DNA of 5,827 bases from Mariprofundaceae bacterium (GTDB taxonomy: Bacteria > Pseudomonadota > Zetaproteobacteria > Mariprofundales > Mariprofundaceae). Positions within the stretch are counted from its first letter, which is position 1. The number at the start of each line of letters is the position of its first letter. Shown here in pieces: positions 1 through 5,827 of this stretch. Position numbers and translations under genes: made by a program. A model generated the notes under the pieces. That model worked only from the letters and a program-made list of their open reading frames with translations. It made no database searches and was not told the DNA's origin. The stretch lies in the NCBI GenBank assembly GCA_030950965.1, contig JAUZQP010000177.1, positions 1-5,827 of the forward strand, given 5' to 3'.

Positions 1-51
1 CGGAAAAATCAGTGGGGGGAGTGAGTGATTACAAGTTTTAAGCTAAATAAC

Positions 52-468
52 TCAGATTAAAAAGTCAGCGACTTCAGGCATGCGTAAGGCTTGAATGAAA
101 CGCTGGTTGATACTGGGCATGGGCAAAGTATCGAGTTTATTCAAGCTAACCCATTGGTGAGAAGCTTCTGGGTTGGGTGCATCGTCCAAGGTCGTGGTAC
201 AAATAAATAGCATGAGGTGGAGATGGAGCGCAGGGTCGCTGTCGTCAAAGGCTTTGCTGAGATGTCGCCAGTTTTTACCGCGAAGACCTGTTTCCTCTTC
301 GAGTTCGCGCACGGCAGCTTGCAAAGGGAGTTCATCGCCCTCGACCTTGCCACCGGGGAATGTCCATAAACCTGACAACCGTTGGTCGGGGCGACGCTGT
401 AACAGCAGCAAATCACCGTTGGGGCGAAATACTGCTGCCAGCGCAATCAGTTGTTGTTGCGGAATCAG
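52..468 (-). CDS. mutT: MutT-type Nudix hydrolase with a probable CTG start
   Basis: Nudix pyrophosphohydrolase, most like MutT, which removes oxidised nucleotides such as 8-oxo-dGTP from the cytoplasmic pool. Substrate specificity is inferred, not shown. Read from the CTG at 466-468 the protein has 138 residues, close to the family's usual 130 or so. A hydrophobic first strand (IALAAVF, residues 8-14) leads to LLLLQRR and WTFPGG. A complete Nudix box follows: G40, E46, R54-E55, E58-E59, G61-L62, carrying the metal-binding glutamates. The C-terminal half has the expected QWVSL segment (around residues 105-110). Between the upstream in-frame stop (499-501) and the TTG at 409-411 there is no ATG, GTG or TTG. 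Starting at that TTG would delete the first strand. The CTG overlaps the argJ stop as CTGA and has GGAG 8 bases upstream, so I chose it. It is the last visible gene of the secA-argJ-mutT unit. The family call is firm; the start is inferred. Confidence 0.9.
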   Translation of the reverse strand: MIPQQQLIALAAVFRPNGDLLLLQRRPDQRLSGLWTFPGGKVEGDELPLQAAVRELEEETGLRGKNWRHLSKAFDDSDPALHLHLMLFICTTTLDDAPNPEASHQWVSLNKLDTLPMPSINQRFIQALRMPEVADFLI

Positions 469-1661
469 CTTCGATACTCCGCATTGATGGTAATATAATC
501 ATGGGTTAAATCGCCCGTCCACACCGTGGCTTCACCATCGCCTAATCCAAGGTCAACATGCAGTGTGAATTCCGCTTGTGCAAACACTGCCATGCCCTGT
601 TCATCGCGGTAATCAGGGTGCAATAAACCATCGTTCATAATGCATACATCATCAGCCAATAAGCGCACACGCTTGGCATCTAGGCTGACATCACTGTTGC
701 CTATCGCCATGATAATGCGTCCCCAGTTGGCATCGGAGCCTGCAAATGCTGTTTTCACCAAGGGGGAAACAGCAATGGTGCGACCGAGGTTGCGTGCTTC
801 GCCTTCGTTTGCTGCGCCGCTAACATGGATGGTGACAAATTTGCTCACACCTTCGCCATCACGGACAATCTTTTGTGCCAGTTCCACACATAAAGATTCC
901 AAAGCCGCAGCAAAGGTCGTAACATCGTCTAAAGCAGCGTGCCCTAAACCTAAACCAGACGATAGCAGCAAGACTGTATCGTTGGTGGAGGTGTCACCGT
1001 CAACGGAAATGCTATTAAAGGAACGTGTCACAGCTTGATGCAGCAGGGTTTGCAATACAGGCGCAGCAATCGGTGCGTCGGTAGCGATAAAACCCAACAT
1101 GGTCGCCATGTTGGGGTGAATCATGCCCGCACCTTTGCTGATGCCTGTGATGGTATAATCACCGACGCGGCGTGAAGCCCACTTGGTAAATGTGTCCGTG
1201 GTGCAAATTGCTTGCGCCGCCGACAACCAATGTTCGGAGTCCAAGGAGTCTACCGCTTGATCCATACCTGCTTGAATGCGCTCAATCGGGAATGGCGTGC
1301 CAATCACGCCCGTTGATGCCGACAATACCTGTGCTTGCGTGCAGTTCGCAGCATCGGCAGCGAATTGAATCATAGCCTCTGCCCATTCACGCTCTTTGAT
1401 GCCTGTGCCGGCATTGGCATTGCCACTGTTGGCGATGATGGCGCGAATGTGTGTTGCATCCTGATGCAAGGCTTGCTCTGCTAAATCAACACAGGCAGCA
1501 CGAAAGGCGTTTTGTGTAAACATACCAGCCGCTTGCGCTTCGACATCGCACAGCAGTAAGCTAAGGTCTTGCCGTTTACCGATCAGATCGGGCGACTTCA
1601 CACCACACGATGCCACGCCCCAGCGAAAGCCTGGTACCGCTAATGGCGACTGTTTGTTCAC
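465..1661 (-). CDS. argJ: Glutamate N-acetyltransferase / ornithine acetyltransferase ArgJ
   Basis: ArgJ transfers the acetyl group from N-acetylornithine to glutamate, closing the acetyl cycle of arginine biosynthesis. Some family members also use acetyl-CoA. It is a cytoplasmic protein that cuts itself into two chains. Visible family hallmarks are VPGFRWGVASCGVK near the N-terminus, GMFTQNAFRA, IIANSGNANAGTG, the cleavage segment GAGMIHPNMATMLGF, SISVDGDTSTNDTVLLL, and the terminal YITINAEYRS. In this numbering self-cleavage would fall between Ala186 and Thr187, and Thr187 would be the catalytic nucleophile. I chose the GTG at 1659-1661, which gives 398 residues and overlaps the secA stop as GTGA. 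Alternatives are the GTG at 1677-1679 and the ATG at 1710-1712 (415 residues), which overlap secA by 22 and 55 bases. None has a strong ribosome-binding sequence, so translational coupling to secA is likely. The family call is very firm; the exact start is uncertain. Confidence 0.95.
   Translation of the reverse strand: MNKQSPLAVPGFRWGVASCGVKSPDLIGKRQDLSLLLCDVEAQAAGMFTQNAFRAACVDLAEQALHQDATHIRAIIANSGNANAGTGIKEREWAEAMIQFAADAANCTQAQVLSASTGVIGTPFPIERIQAGMDQAVDSLDSEHWLSAAQAICTTDTFTKWASRRVGDYTITGISKGAGMIHPNMATMLGFIATDAPIAAPVLQTLLHQAVTRSFNSISVDGDTSTNDTVLLLSSGLGLGHAALDDVTTFAAALESLCVELAQKIVRDGEGVSKFVTIHVSGAANEGEARNLGRTIAVSPLVKTAFAGSDANWGRIIMAIGNSDVSLDAKRVRLLADDVCIMNDGLLHPDYRDEQGMAVFAQAEFTLHVDLGLGDGEATVWTGDLTHDYITINAEYRS
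477..480 (-). promoter_or_regulatory. Ribosome-binding site deciding the mutT start
   Basis: On the minus strand this is GGAG, lying inside the last codons of argJ, with 8 bases between it and the CTG at 466-468. This is textbook Shine-Dalgarno spacing. It is the main evidence that mutT starts at this CTG rather than at the internal TTG at 409-411, which would remove the first strand of the Nudix fold. Confidence 0.55.
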
Positions 1662-4321
1662 TTGCGCCGACCATGGCACTGTTTGTATTTTTTGCCCGAA
1701 CCACAAGGGCATGGTTCGTTGCGCCCCACTTTACGTTCCGTTCTGTGTATGGGTTCATTGCTCGCAGAGCCCTCTTCCACTTCCTTATCACCATGACGAT
1801 AATGTACGTCTTGCGGCTCTTCTGGTGGCTGCTCGGCTGCTTGTTCAGCTTCTTGTGCCTGCACATGGAATAGGCTGTTGATGGTCTGAGCGCGTACACG
1901 GTCAATTAAGCCAGAAAACAACTCAAATGATTCACGTTTGTATTCCTGAATCGGTTGTTTCTGCGCATAACCACGCAGTCCGACACTTTGGCGCAGGTGA
2001 TCCATCGCCAGCAGATGCTCTTTCCAATGGTGATCCAGCACATTTAACAGCAACCATTTTTCAAACGGGCGCAATTGTTCGGTGCCGAACTGCTCCTCTT
2101 TGTTAACCAGTGCCTCGTTGATGGCTTGGACTAACATTGCCGATACGTCATCAGCCGTATCCACGTCATCACTGTCAATCCACGCCTGTGCATCGACATC
2201 CATATCCAAGATCTCTTTAACTTCTGCCTGTAATGCTTCGGCATCCCATTCATCAGGACGACCTTGCAGATGTTTGAGAACGACCTCTTTGGCAACGTCC
2301 TCAGTCATATTGACGATTACATCATGAACATCATCGGCTTCTAGCAGTTCGCGCCGCTGCGAGTAAATGACTTCACGCTGTTTGTTCATCACATCATCGT
2401 ATTCTAGCAACTGCTTGCGAATATCGAAGTTACGACCTTCTACCTTTTTCTGCGAGTTTTCCACGGCTTTGTTAATGAGTGGGTTTTCAATCACCTCGCC
2501 CTCTTTGAAGCCAAAGCGTTTCATCATCGCCTGCATTTTTTCACCACCGAAAATGCGCATTAAATCATCTTCGGGTGAAAGGTAGAAACGTGTTATTCCA
2601 GGGTCACCTTGGCGACCCGAACGTCCCCGTAACTGGTTATCAATACGCCGTGAGTCATGGCGTTCTGTGCCTGCGATATACAAACCACCAGCGGCAACAA
2701 CCTCTTCATGCTCTGTTGCGCATTGACGACGAATCTCTGCTGCTTGCGTTTCGCGTTGTGCATCATTTAACTTTTCGGGGAGCTGACCAATCATCATATC
2801 AGGGTTGCCGCCGAGCATAATATCGGTACCACGCCCTGCCATATTAGTGGCAATGGTGACAGCACCCTTACGCCCTGCTTGTGCTACAATCATCGCCTCA
2901 TCTTCGTGATGCTTGGCGTTGAGTACGGAATGTTTAACATCGCGTTGGGTCAGCATGTTGGATAGCAACTCCGACTTTTCAATCGAAATCGTGCCCACCA
3001 ACACAGGTGCGCCTGTTTTGTGGCTGGCAATCACATGCTCAACAATGGCGTTGTGCTTGTCTTGCAGGTCACGGTACACCAAATCATCTTTATCTTCACG
3101 CACCATAGAGCGGTTGGTCGGGATGATGACCACTTCAAGGTCGTAAATTTTCTGAAACTCTTCGGCTTCGGTATCAGCTGTACCAGTCATGCCTGCGAGC
3201 TTGTCATACATGCGGAAATAGTTTTGGAAGGTGATCGATGCCAAGGTCTGATTCTCAGGCTGTACCGTCACCCCTTCTTTGGCTTCCAGTGCCTGATGTT
3301 GACCGTCGGAGTAGCGACGACCTTCCATCATACGGCCTGTGAACTCGTCAATAATCAGCACTTCGCCGCCGCGCACCATGTAATCTACATCGCGTGTGAA
3401 CAAGGTGTGGGCACGCAAGGATTGCGTAACTGCATGCAGCACATTGATGTTTTCTGGGTCGTACAGATCCGTACCTTCGGCAATCAAGTCTGCTTCGATA
3501 CACAAGGCATCCATGTGGTCGGAACCGGTTTCGGTGAATGCCACAGCCTTGTCTTTTTCGTCTTTTTCGTAATCTTCAGGTGTTAAATGTTTGAGTAATT
3601 CGTTAGCTTGTTGGTACAGTACCGTTGCTTCTTCGGACTGACCAGAAATAATCAATGGGGTACGCGCTTCATCGACCAAAATGGAATCCACTTCATCGAC
3701 AATAGCAAAGGCATAGTCGCGTTGCACCAAGTCATCTCGCGTAAACACCATGTTGTCGCGCAGGTAATCAAAGCCGAATTCATTGTTTGTGCCATAGACA
3801 ATATCACAAGCGTAAGCGGCACGCCGTTCTTCCTGCGTAATACCATGCACCAACACGCCTGTAGTTAAACCAAGGAAGGCATACAGCTCGCCCATTTGCG
3901 CGCCATCACGGCTGGCGAGGTAATCATTCACCGTCACCACGTGAACGCCGCGTCCATTTAACGCATTGAGGTACACAGCCAAGGTCGCCGTCAGGGTTTT
4001 GCCTTCACCCGTGCGCATTTCTGCGATACAACCTTGATGCAAGACCACGCCACCGACCAATTGCACATCGAAGTGACGCATGCCCAGCACACGGTGGGCG
4101 GCTTCACGGACTATGGCAAAAGCTTCGGGAAGCAGGTCGTCAAGGGTTGCCCCTTCATCGTTAAAGCGGCGGCGAAGCTCGACAGTTTTAGCTGCCAACG
4201 CTTCGGCCGACAAAAGTTGTATTGATGGTTCAAAGCTGTTGATTTTCTCCACCATCGGATCAATGGTTTTCAAAATGCGGTCGTTTCGGCTACCGAATAG
4301 CCGTGTCAGAATTTTGAACAT
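1658..4321 (-). CDS. secA: Preprotein translocase ATPase SecA
   Basis: SecA is the motor of the Sec export pathway. It binds SecYEG at the inner membrane and pushes unfolded preproteins across with ATP. From the ATG at 4319-4321 it has 887 residues, against 901 in E. coli. It starts MFKILTRLFGSRNDR, as expected for the family. In order: Walker A MRTGEGKT (102-109), Walker B DEVD (209-212), the preprotein cross-linking region from about 220 to 370, MAGMTGTADTEA-type motif (around 375-386), ATNMAGRGTD (491-500), QLRGRSGRQGD (563-573), helical scaffold and wing domains, an acidic linker (around 822-862), and the zinc-binding tail with C871, C873, C882 and H883 that contacts SecB and lipids. The open frame runs a further 65 codons upstream to 4516. 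That extension looks unlike SecA and was left out. A GGAG lies 11 bases before the ATG, slightly far. No secM-like gene precedes it. Nothing looks broken. Confidence 0.99.
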   Translation of the reverse strand: MFKILTRLFGSRNDRILKTIDPMVEKINSFEPSIQLLSAEALAAKTVELRRRFNDEGATLDDLLPEAFAIVREAAHRVLGMRHFDVQLVGGVVLHQGCIAEMRTGEGKTLTATLAVYLNALNGRGVHVVTVNDYLASRDGAQMGELYAFLGLTTGVLVHGITQEERRAAYACDIVYGTNNEFGFDYLRDNMVFTRDDLVQRDYAFAIVDEVDSILVDEARTPLIISGQSEEATVLYQQANELLKHLTPEDYEKDEKDKAVAFTETGSDHMDALCIEADLIAEGTDLYDPENINVLHAVTQSLRAHTLFTRDVDYMVRGGEVLIIDEFTGRMMEGRRYSDGQHQALEAKEGVTVQPENQTLASITFQNYFRMYDKLAGMTGTADTEAEEFQKIYDLEVVIIPTNRSMVREDKDDLVYRDLQDKHNAIVEHVIASHKTGAPVLVGTISIEKSELLSNMLTQRDVKHSVLNAKHHEDEAMIVAQAGRKGAVTIATNMAGRGTDIMLGGNPDMMIGQLPEKLNDAQRETQAAEIRRQCATEHEEVVAAGGLYIAGTERHDSRRIDNQLRGRSGRQGDPGITRFYLSPEDDLMRIFGGEKMQAMMKRFGFKEGEVIENPLINKAVENSQKKVEGRNFDIRKQLLEYDDVMNKQREVIYSQRRELLEADDVHDVIVNMTEDVAKEVVLKHLQGRPDEWDAEALQAEVKEILDMDVDAQAWIDSDDVDTADDVSAMLVQAINEALVNKEEQFGTEQLRPFEKWLLLNVLDHHWKEHLLAMDHLRQSVGLRGYAQKQPIQEYKRESFELFSGLIDRVRAQTINSLFHVQAQEAEQAAEQPPEEPQDVHYRHGDKEVEEGSASNEPIHRTERKVGRNEPCPCGSGKKYKQCHGRRK

Positions 4322-4388
4322 GAGGAAAAAATCTCCGAAAAACAGAATAGTTGCCAAAGTAGGCACACAAAAGCGCGGCGATACTAAC

Positions 4389-4417
4389 GATATATAGAGG
4401 AAAGTCACACCGTCCAA
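4389..4417 (-). promoter_or_regulatory. Possible secA promoter
   Basis: On the minus strand TTGGAC (4412-4417) is followed by TATATC (4389-4394) after 17 bases, or by TATATA (4391-4396) after 15 bases. Each -10 candidate matches the sigma-70 consensus at four of six positions. Transcription would start near 4382 and leave a leader of about 60 bases before the secA ATG. The match is only moderate, and the call rests on position as much as on sequence. Confidence 0.3.
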
Positions 4418-4421
4418 CGCA

Positions 4422-4442
4422 CACGGCTTTTGAGCCCCCGTG
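4422..4442. repeat. Small hairpin upstream of secA
   Basis: A 21-base imperfect inverted repeat. On the minus strand CAC, a three-G bulge and GGCT pair around a CAAA loop with AGCC and GTG. No T-run follows on either strand, so it does not look like a simple intrinsic terminator. It sits just upstream of the possible secA promoter. Its role is unknown. Confidence 0.35.
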
Positions 4443-4447
4443 CTATG

Positions 4448-4483
4448 GCCCATGTTTGCTCTCGGCAACAAAAAAACATGGGC
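4448..4483. repeat. 10-bp perfect inverted repeat upstream of secA
   Basis: GCCCATGTTT (4448-4457) and AAACATGGGC (4474-4483) are exact inverted copies separated by 16 bases that contain an A-run. The structure lies about 30 bases upstream of the possible secA promoter. It could be a protein-binding site, a terminator for transcription arriving from the feoB side, or an old mobile-element end. There is no clear T-run after either arm, so the terminator reading is weak. Confidence 0.45.
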
Positions 4484-4520
4484 GAGCCCCTGCGCTCTAC
4501 GCCTGCAAGTAGTCATTTAG

Positions 4521-4649
4521 CCTGAGTTATTCATAAATCGCCGTGATGACTACGTAGAACCTTTGTTTGCAACGGATGCCTTGTTGGAAGCAGCGTACCA
4601 GTGGATACGCTCGATTGATAAGTTATTCGTTGCGGATAAAGAGCCTAGG
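4521..4649 (+). pseudogene. Unrecognised plus-strand coding remnant
   Basis: After a TAG at 4518-4520 the plus strand stays open to the left end of the MITE and then runs on to a TGA at 4692-4694 inside it. The predicted peptide includes RRDDYVEPLFATDALL followed by EAAYQWIRSIDKLFVADKE. It has the mixed charged and hydrophobic pattern of a real helical protein. There is no ATG, GTG or TTG at a sensible place for a start, and the MITE interrupts the 3' end, so it would be an internal scrap of a lost gene. The other strand is also largely open here, so coding origin is not proven. I do not recognise the family. An 8-bp inverted repeat (4509-4516 and 4546-4553) overlaps its left edge and may mark an old insertion boundary. 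Confidence 0.3.
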
Positions 4650-4667
4650 AGGCTGTCCGACAATAGA
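4646..4667 (+). repeat. MITE left terminal inverted repeat
   Basis: Left arm, matching the reverse complement of 4790-4811 at 21 of 22 positions. The single mismatch is C at 4661 on the left, where the right arm would require G. Confidence 0.75.
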
Positions 4668-4808
4668 GACCGTAGCGAGGGGATGCTGGTTTGAGGTAGA
4701 TTTTCTTATGGTTTGAGGCAAATACTTGCTGTATTTAACGAAAATCATGGGGAGATCTATCCAAATCCAGCATTTCCGCAGTAGGTTCTTCTATTCTCGG
4801 ACAGCCTC
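4649..4808. mobile_element. 160-bp MITE, IS5-like ends
   Basis: A short element with no gene of its own. Its ends are GAGGCTGTCCGA and TCGGACAGCCTC. The inverted repeats extend inward with one mismatch in the first 22 bases when counted from the flanking TA (4646-4667 against 4790-4811). The interior continues as a weaker palindrome, for example ATGCTGG (4683-4689) against CCAGCAT (4767-4773), so the single strand can fold almost end to end. CTAG directly flanks both sides (4645-4648 and 4809-4812), which fits the four-base YTAR duplication typical of some IS5-family elements. Because the flank is itself palindromic, a TA or TAG duplication cannot be excluded. It needs a transposase in trans. 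It lies between feoB and secA and interrupts a coding-like remnant. Confidence 0.7.
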
Positions 4809-4811
4809 CTA
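4790..4811 (-). repeat. MITE right terminal inverted repeat
   Basis: Right arm, the inverted partner of 4646-4667. Its outer end abuts a further copy of the left end, so the two together form the long palindrome centred at 4810/4811. Confidence 0.75.
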
Positions 4812-4831
4812 GGAGGCTGTCCGACAATAGA
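4790..4831. repeat. 42-bp near-perfect palindrome at the MITE junction
   Basis: Two abutting element ends create a 28-bp perfect palindrome (4797-4824, centre CCTAGG). One mismatched pair follows, then six further matched pairs on each side. In RNA from either strand it would form a very stable hairpin, which could reduce read-through between feoB and secA. There is no strong T-run immediately after it, so terminator activity is an inference only. Confidence 0.7.
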
Positions 4832-4845
4832 GACCGTAGCGAGGG
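4808..4845 (+). repeat. Second copy of the MITE left end (truncated element)
   Basis: These 38 bases are identical to 4644-4681, an offset of 164 bases, and then diverge. No matching right end follows before feoB. TTTCCGCAG recurs at 4857-4865 and inside the MITE at 4773-4781, so the stretch to about 4865 may be an internally deleted second copy that lost its right end. Other readings are a tandem duplication later eroded, or a MITE that inserted exactly at the end of an older relative. Confidence 0.65.
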
Positions 4846-4876
4846 ATGTTTTATTTTTTCCGCAGCCCTAAAATGG

Positions 4877-5704
4877 TTACAACCAAATAACCTCAACCCC
4901 ACGCATGACACCGCGAACCATTAAGGCAACCACCAGCGCAACCACCACGGACAGGGCGATGGAGAAGAATGCCTCTTTACGACCGATGACACGCAACATC
5001 ACGGCAAAGGTGGAGACGCAGGGAATATAAAAAAGAAGAAAGACCAAAAAAGTGGCTATTTGTACGGTATCGAGCAGTTGCCCTACTTCAAACGTACCCA
5101 GCGCTTGATAGATCATCACCAACGACAACTCTTTTCTTAATACACCGAACAGTATCGGTACACCCAGTGCAACAGGCAGACCTAGTAGCAAAACAGTAAT
5201 CGGCGACAATAGGCTGTTAATATAGTGATCCACGCCAGCAAATTGCAGCAATGCGAGCAGCACACTGCCCCCGACCAACAGCGGCGTGACGACCGTAAGA
5301 ATATCACGGGTTCGGCTCCAGGTGGAAGCCAGCAGCGGCTGCACCTTGGGCCAGGCATACGGTGGAATTTCCTGAATCAAGCCAGGGCTGATTTCTGGGT
5401 AACGGCGTGATAACAGCCGACCCAACACAGCAATCACCACCAAAGAGAGTGCAAATAGACAGAGTACCCCGATAACCCCTAGGTATTTAGCACCCAACGC
5501 CAAAACAATAGCGGAGCGGGCAGAGCACGGGACGAAGGTGATCAGCAGCGAAGAGACCACACGGTCACGCCCACTTGATAAACCTTTGGTGGCGGCAATG
5601 GCAGGTACATTGCAGCCCAGCCCCAGCAAAAAAGGTACGGCCACCTTGCCGTGCAGGCCAATGCTGTGAAAAAAGCGATCCACCACAAATGCGATGCGGT
5701 GCAT
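4877..5704 (-). CDS. feoB: Ferrous iron transporter FeoB, C-terminal half only (N-terminal truncation)
   Basis: FeoB imports Fe2+ across the inner membrane. A complete protein has an N-terminal GTPase domain and a membrane part with two Gate domains. These 275 residues match only the latter half: HRIAFVVDRFF, GLHGKVAVPFLLGLGCNVPA (16-35), VPCSARSAIV (58-67), QEIPPYAWPK (111-120), the second Gate FGVLRKELSL (186-195), and FYIPCVSTFAV (225-235). The conserved cysteines C31, C60 and C229 are present. About seven hydrophobic segments can be seen, and the C-terminus looks intact. The normal preceding DSGY-type segment, the earlier helices and the whole GTPase domain are missing. An in-frame stop lies at 5726-5728, and the ATG has no ribosome-binding sequence. 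It is most likely a pseudogene fragment. A split gene with the GTPase encoded outside the window, or a frameshifted gene, remains possible. The reading frame itself is undamaged, suggesting recent breakage or retained use. Confidence 0.8.
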   Translation of the reverse strand: MHRIAFVVDRFFHSIGLHGKVAVPFLLGLGCNVPAIAATKGLSSGRDRVVSSLLITFVPCSARSAIVLALGAKYLGVIGVLCLFALSLVVIAVLGRLLSRRYPEISPGLIQEIPPYAWPKVQPLLASTWSRTRDILTVVTPLLVGGSVLLALLQFAGVDHYINSLLSPITVLLLGLPVALGVPILFGVLRKELSLVMIYQALGTFEVGQLLDTVQIATFLVFLLFYIPCVSTFAVMLRVIGRKEAFFSIALSVVVALVVALMVRGVMRGVEVIWL

Positions 5705-5737
5705 AAGTAGCTGACCATAAGTCTTTTAACATTTTAT

Positions 5738-5780
5738 TGCGCCGAATATTTCGTGATATTCAAGGCATGAAAACGGCGCA
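5738..5780. repeat. Inverted repeat in AT-rich DNA upstream of feoB fragment
   Basis: TGCGCCG (5738-5744) and CGGCGCA (5774-5780) are inverted copies separated by 29 bases, within otherwise AT-rich sequence that runs to the window edge. It lies where the missing first half of FeoB should be and carries stops in every minus-strand frame. It may be the end of an insertion or the site of a rearrangement. The family is not recognised. Confidence 0.3.
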
Positions 5781-5827
5781 TATTATTAATATATAACGTT
5801 GTTCATAACGAATAATATCGCGCGAAT

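Noticed and set aside
1..51. Possible end of a further gene downstream of mutT (plus-strand frame 3 ends with VGGVSDYKF and a TAA at 38-40)
   Set aside because: Only about a dozen codons are visible and no family is recognisable. No terminator hairpin could be seen here either.
46..55. AATAACTCAG, an inverted match to CTGAGTTATT at 4522-4531, as possible paired element ends
   Set aside because: A 10-base match is expected many times by chance in a window this long, and flanking bases do not extend it.
640..1038. 132-codon plus-strand open frame inside argJ
   Set aside because: Antisense to conserved ArgJ motifs, with a Ser/Thr/Pro/Lys-rich low-complexity product typical of a shadow frame.
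1610..1905. Overlapping open frames on both strands at the secA-argJ junction
   Set aside because: These are other-frame readings of the SecA C-terminal tail and the ArgJ start. The SecA zinc motif and the ArgJ N-terminus explain the sequence fully.
3020..3586. 188-codon open frame on the plus strand inside secA
   Set aside because: It lies antisense to highly conserved SecA codons, its product has no recognisable motif, and it is best explained as a shadow.
4322..4516. 65-codon in-frame extension of SecA upstream of the ATG at 4321, or a SecM-like leader peptide
   Set aside because: The extra residues do not resemble SecA or SecM, whereas MFKILTRLFGSRNDR is a normal SecA start. The open frame is probably accidental.
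5781..5820. Fur-box-like AT-rich stretch upstream of the feoB fragment
   Set aside because: Iron-regulated feo genes often carry Fur sites, but no stretch here matches the 19-base Fur consensus well enough to distinguish it from general AT-richness.

Overview
The window reads as chromosomal DNA of a gammaproteobacterium. The main support is the gene order secA-argJ-mutT, all on the minus strand, which matches the order known from Pseudomonas and relatives. SecA is also of the standard Gram-negative type with a C-terminal zinc motif. A sulfur-oxidising relative (Thiotrichales-like) is possible, but that is only an impression and was not tested.

Layout, in minus-strand (transcription) order from high to low coordinates. 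Positions 5726-5827 are AT-rich, with small inverted repeats and no convincing gene. Positions 4877-5704 encode the C-terminal membrane half of a ferrous iron transporter FeoB. Its GTPase domain and first membrane segments are absent, and an in-frame stop lies just upstream, so it is probably a broken gene or one half of a split gene. Positions 4322-4876 are a 555-base gap holding several things: a 160-bp non-autonomous transposable element (MITE) with terminal inverted repeats and CTAG flanks, a second directly abutting copy of its left end, a short plus-strand coding-like remnant, and the leader and possible promoter of secA. Positions 52-4321 are a tightly packed secA-argJ-mutT unit.

The three genes of that unit serve different jobs: protein export, arginine biosynthesis, and nucleotide-pool sanitation or another Nudix function. 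They appear to be translated in a chain. The secA stop and a GTG start of argJ share GTGA. The argJ stop and the best-supported start of mutT, a CTG, share CTGA, with a GGAG ribosome-binding sequence 8 bases upstream. No ATG, GTG or TTG is available that would keep the whole Nudix domain, so mutT appears to start on a rare non-AUG codon.

I found no RNA gene, CRISPR array or defence system, and no strong case for an entirely new system. The most interesting points are the CTG start of mutT, the truncated feoB, and the abutting MITE ends that form a 42-bp near-perfect palindrome between feoB and secA.
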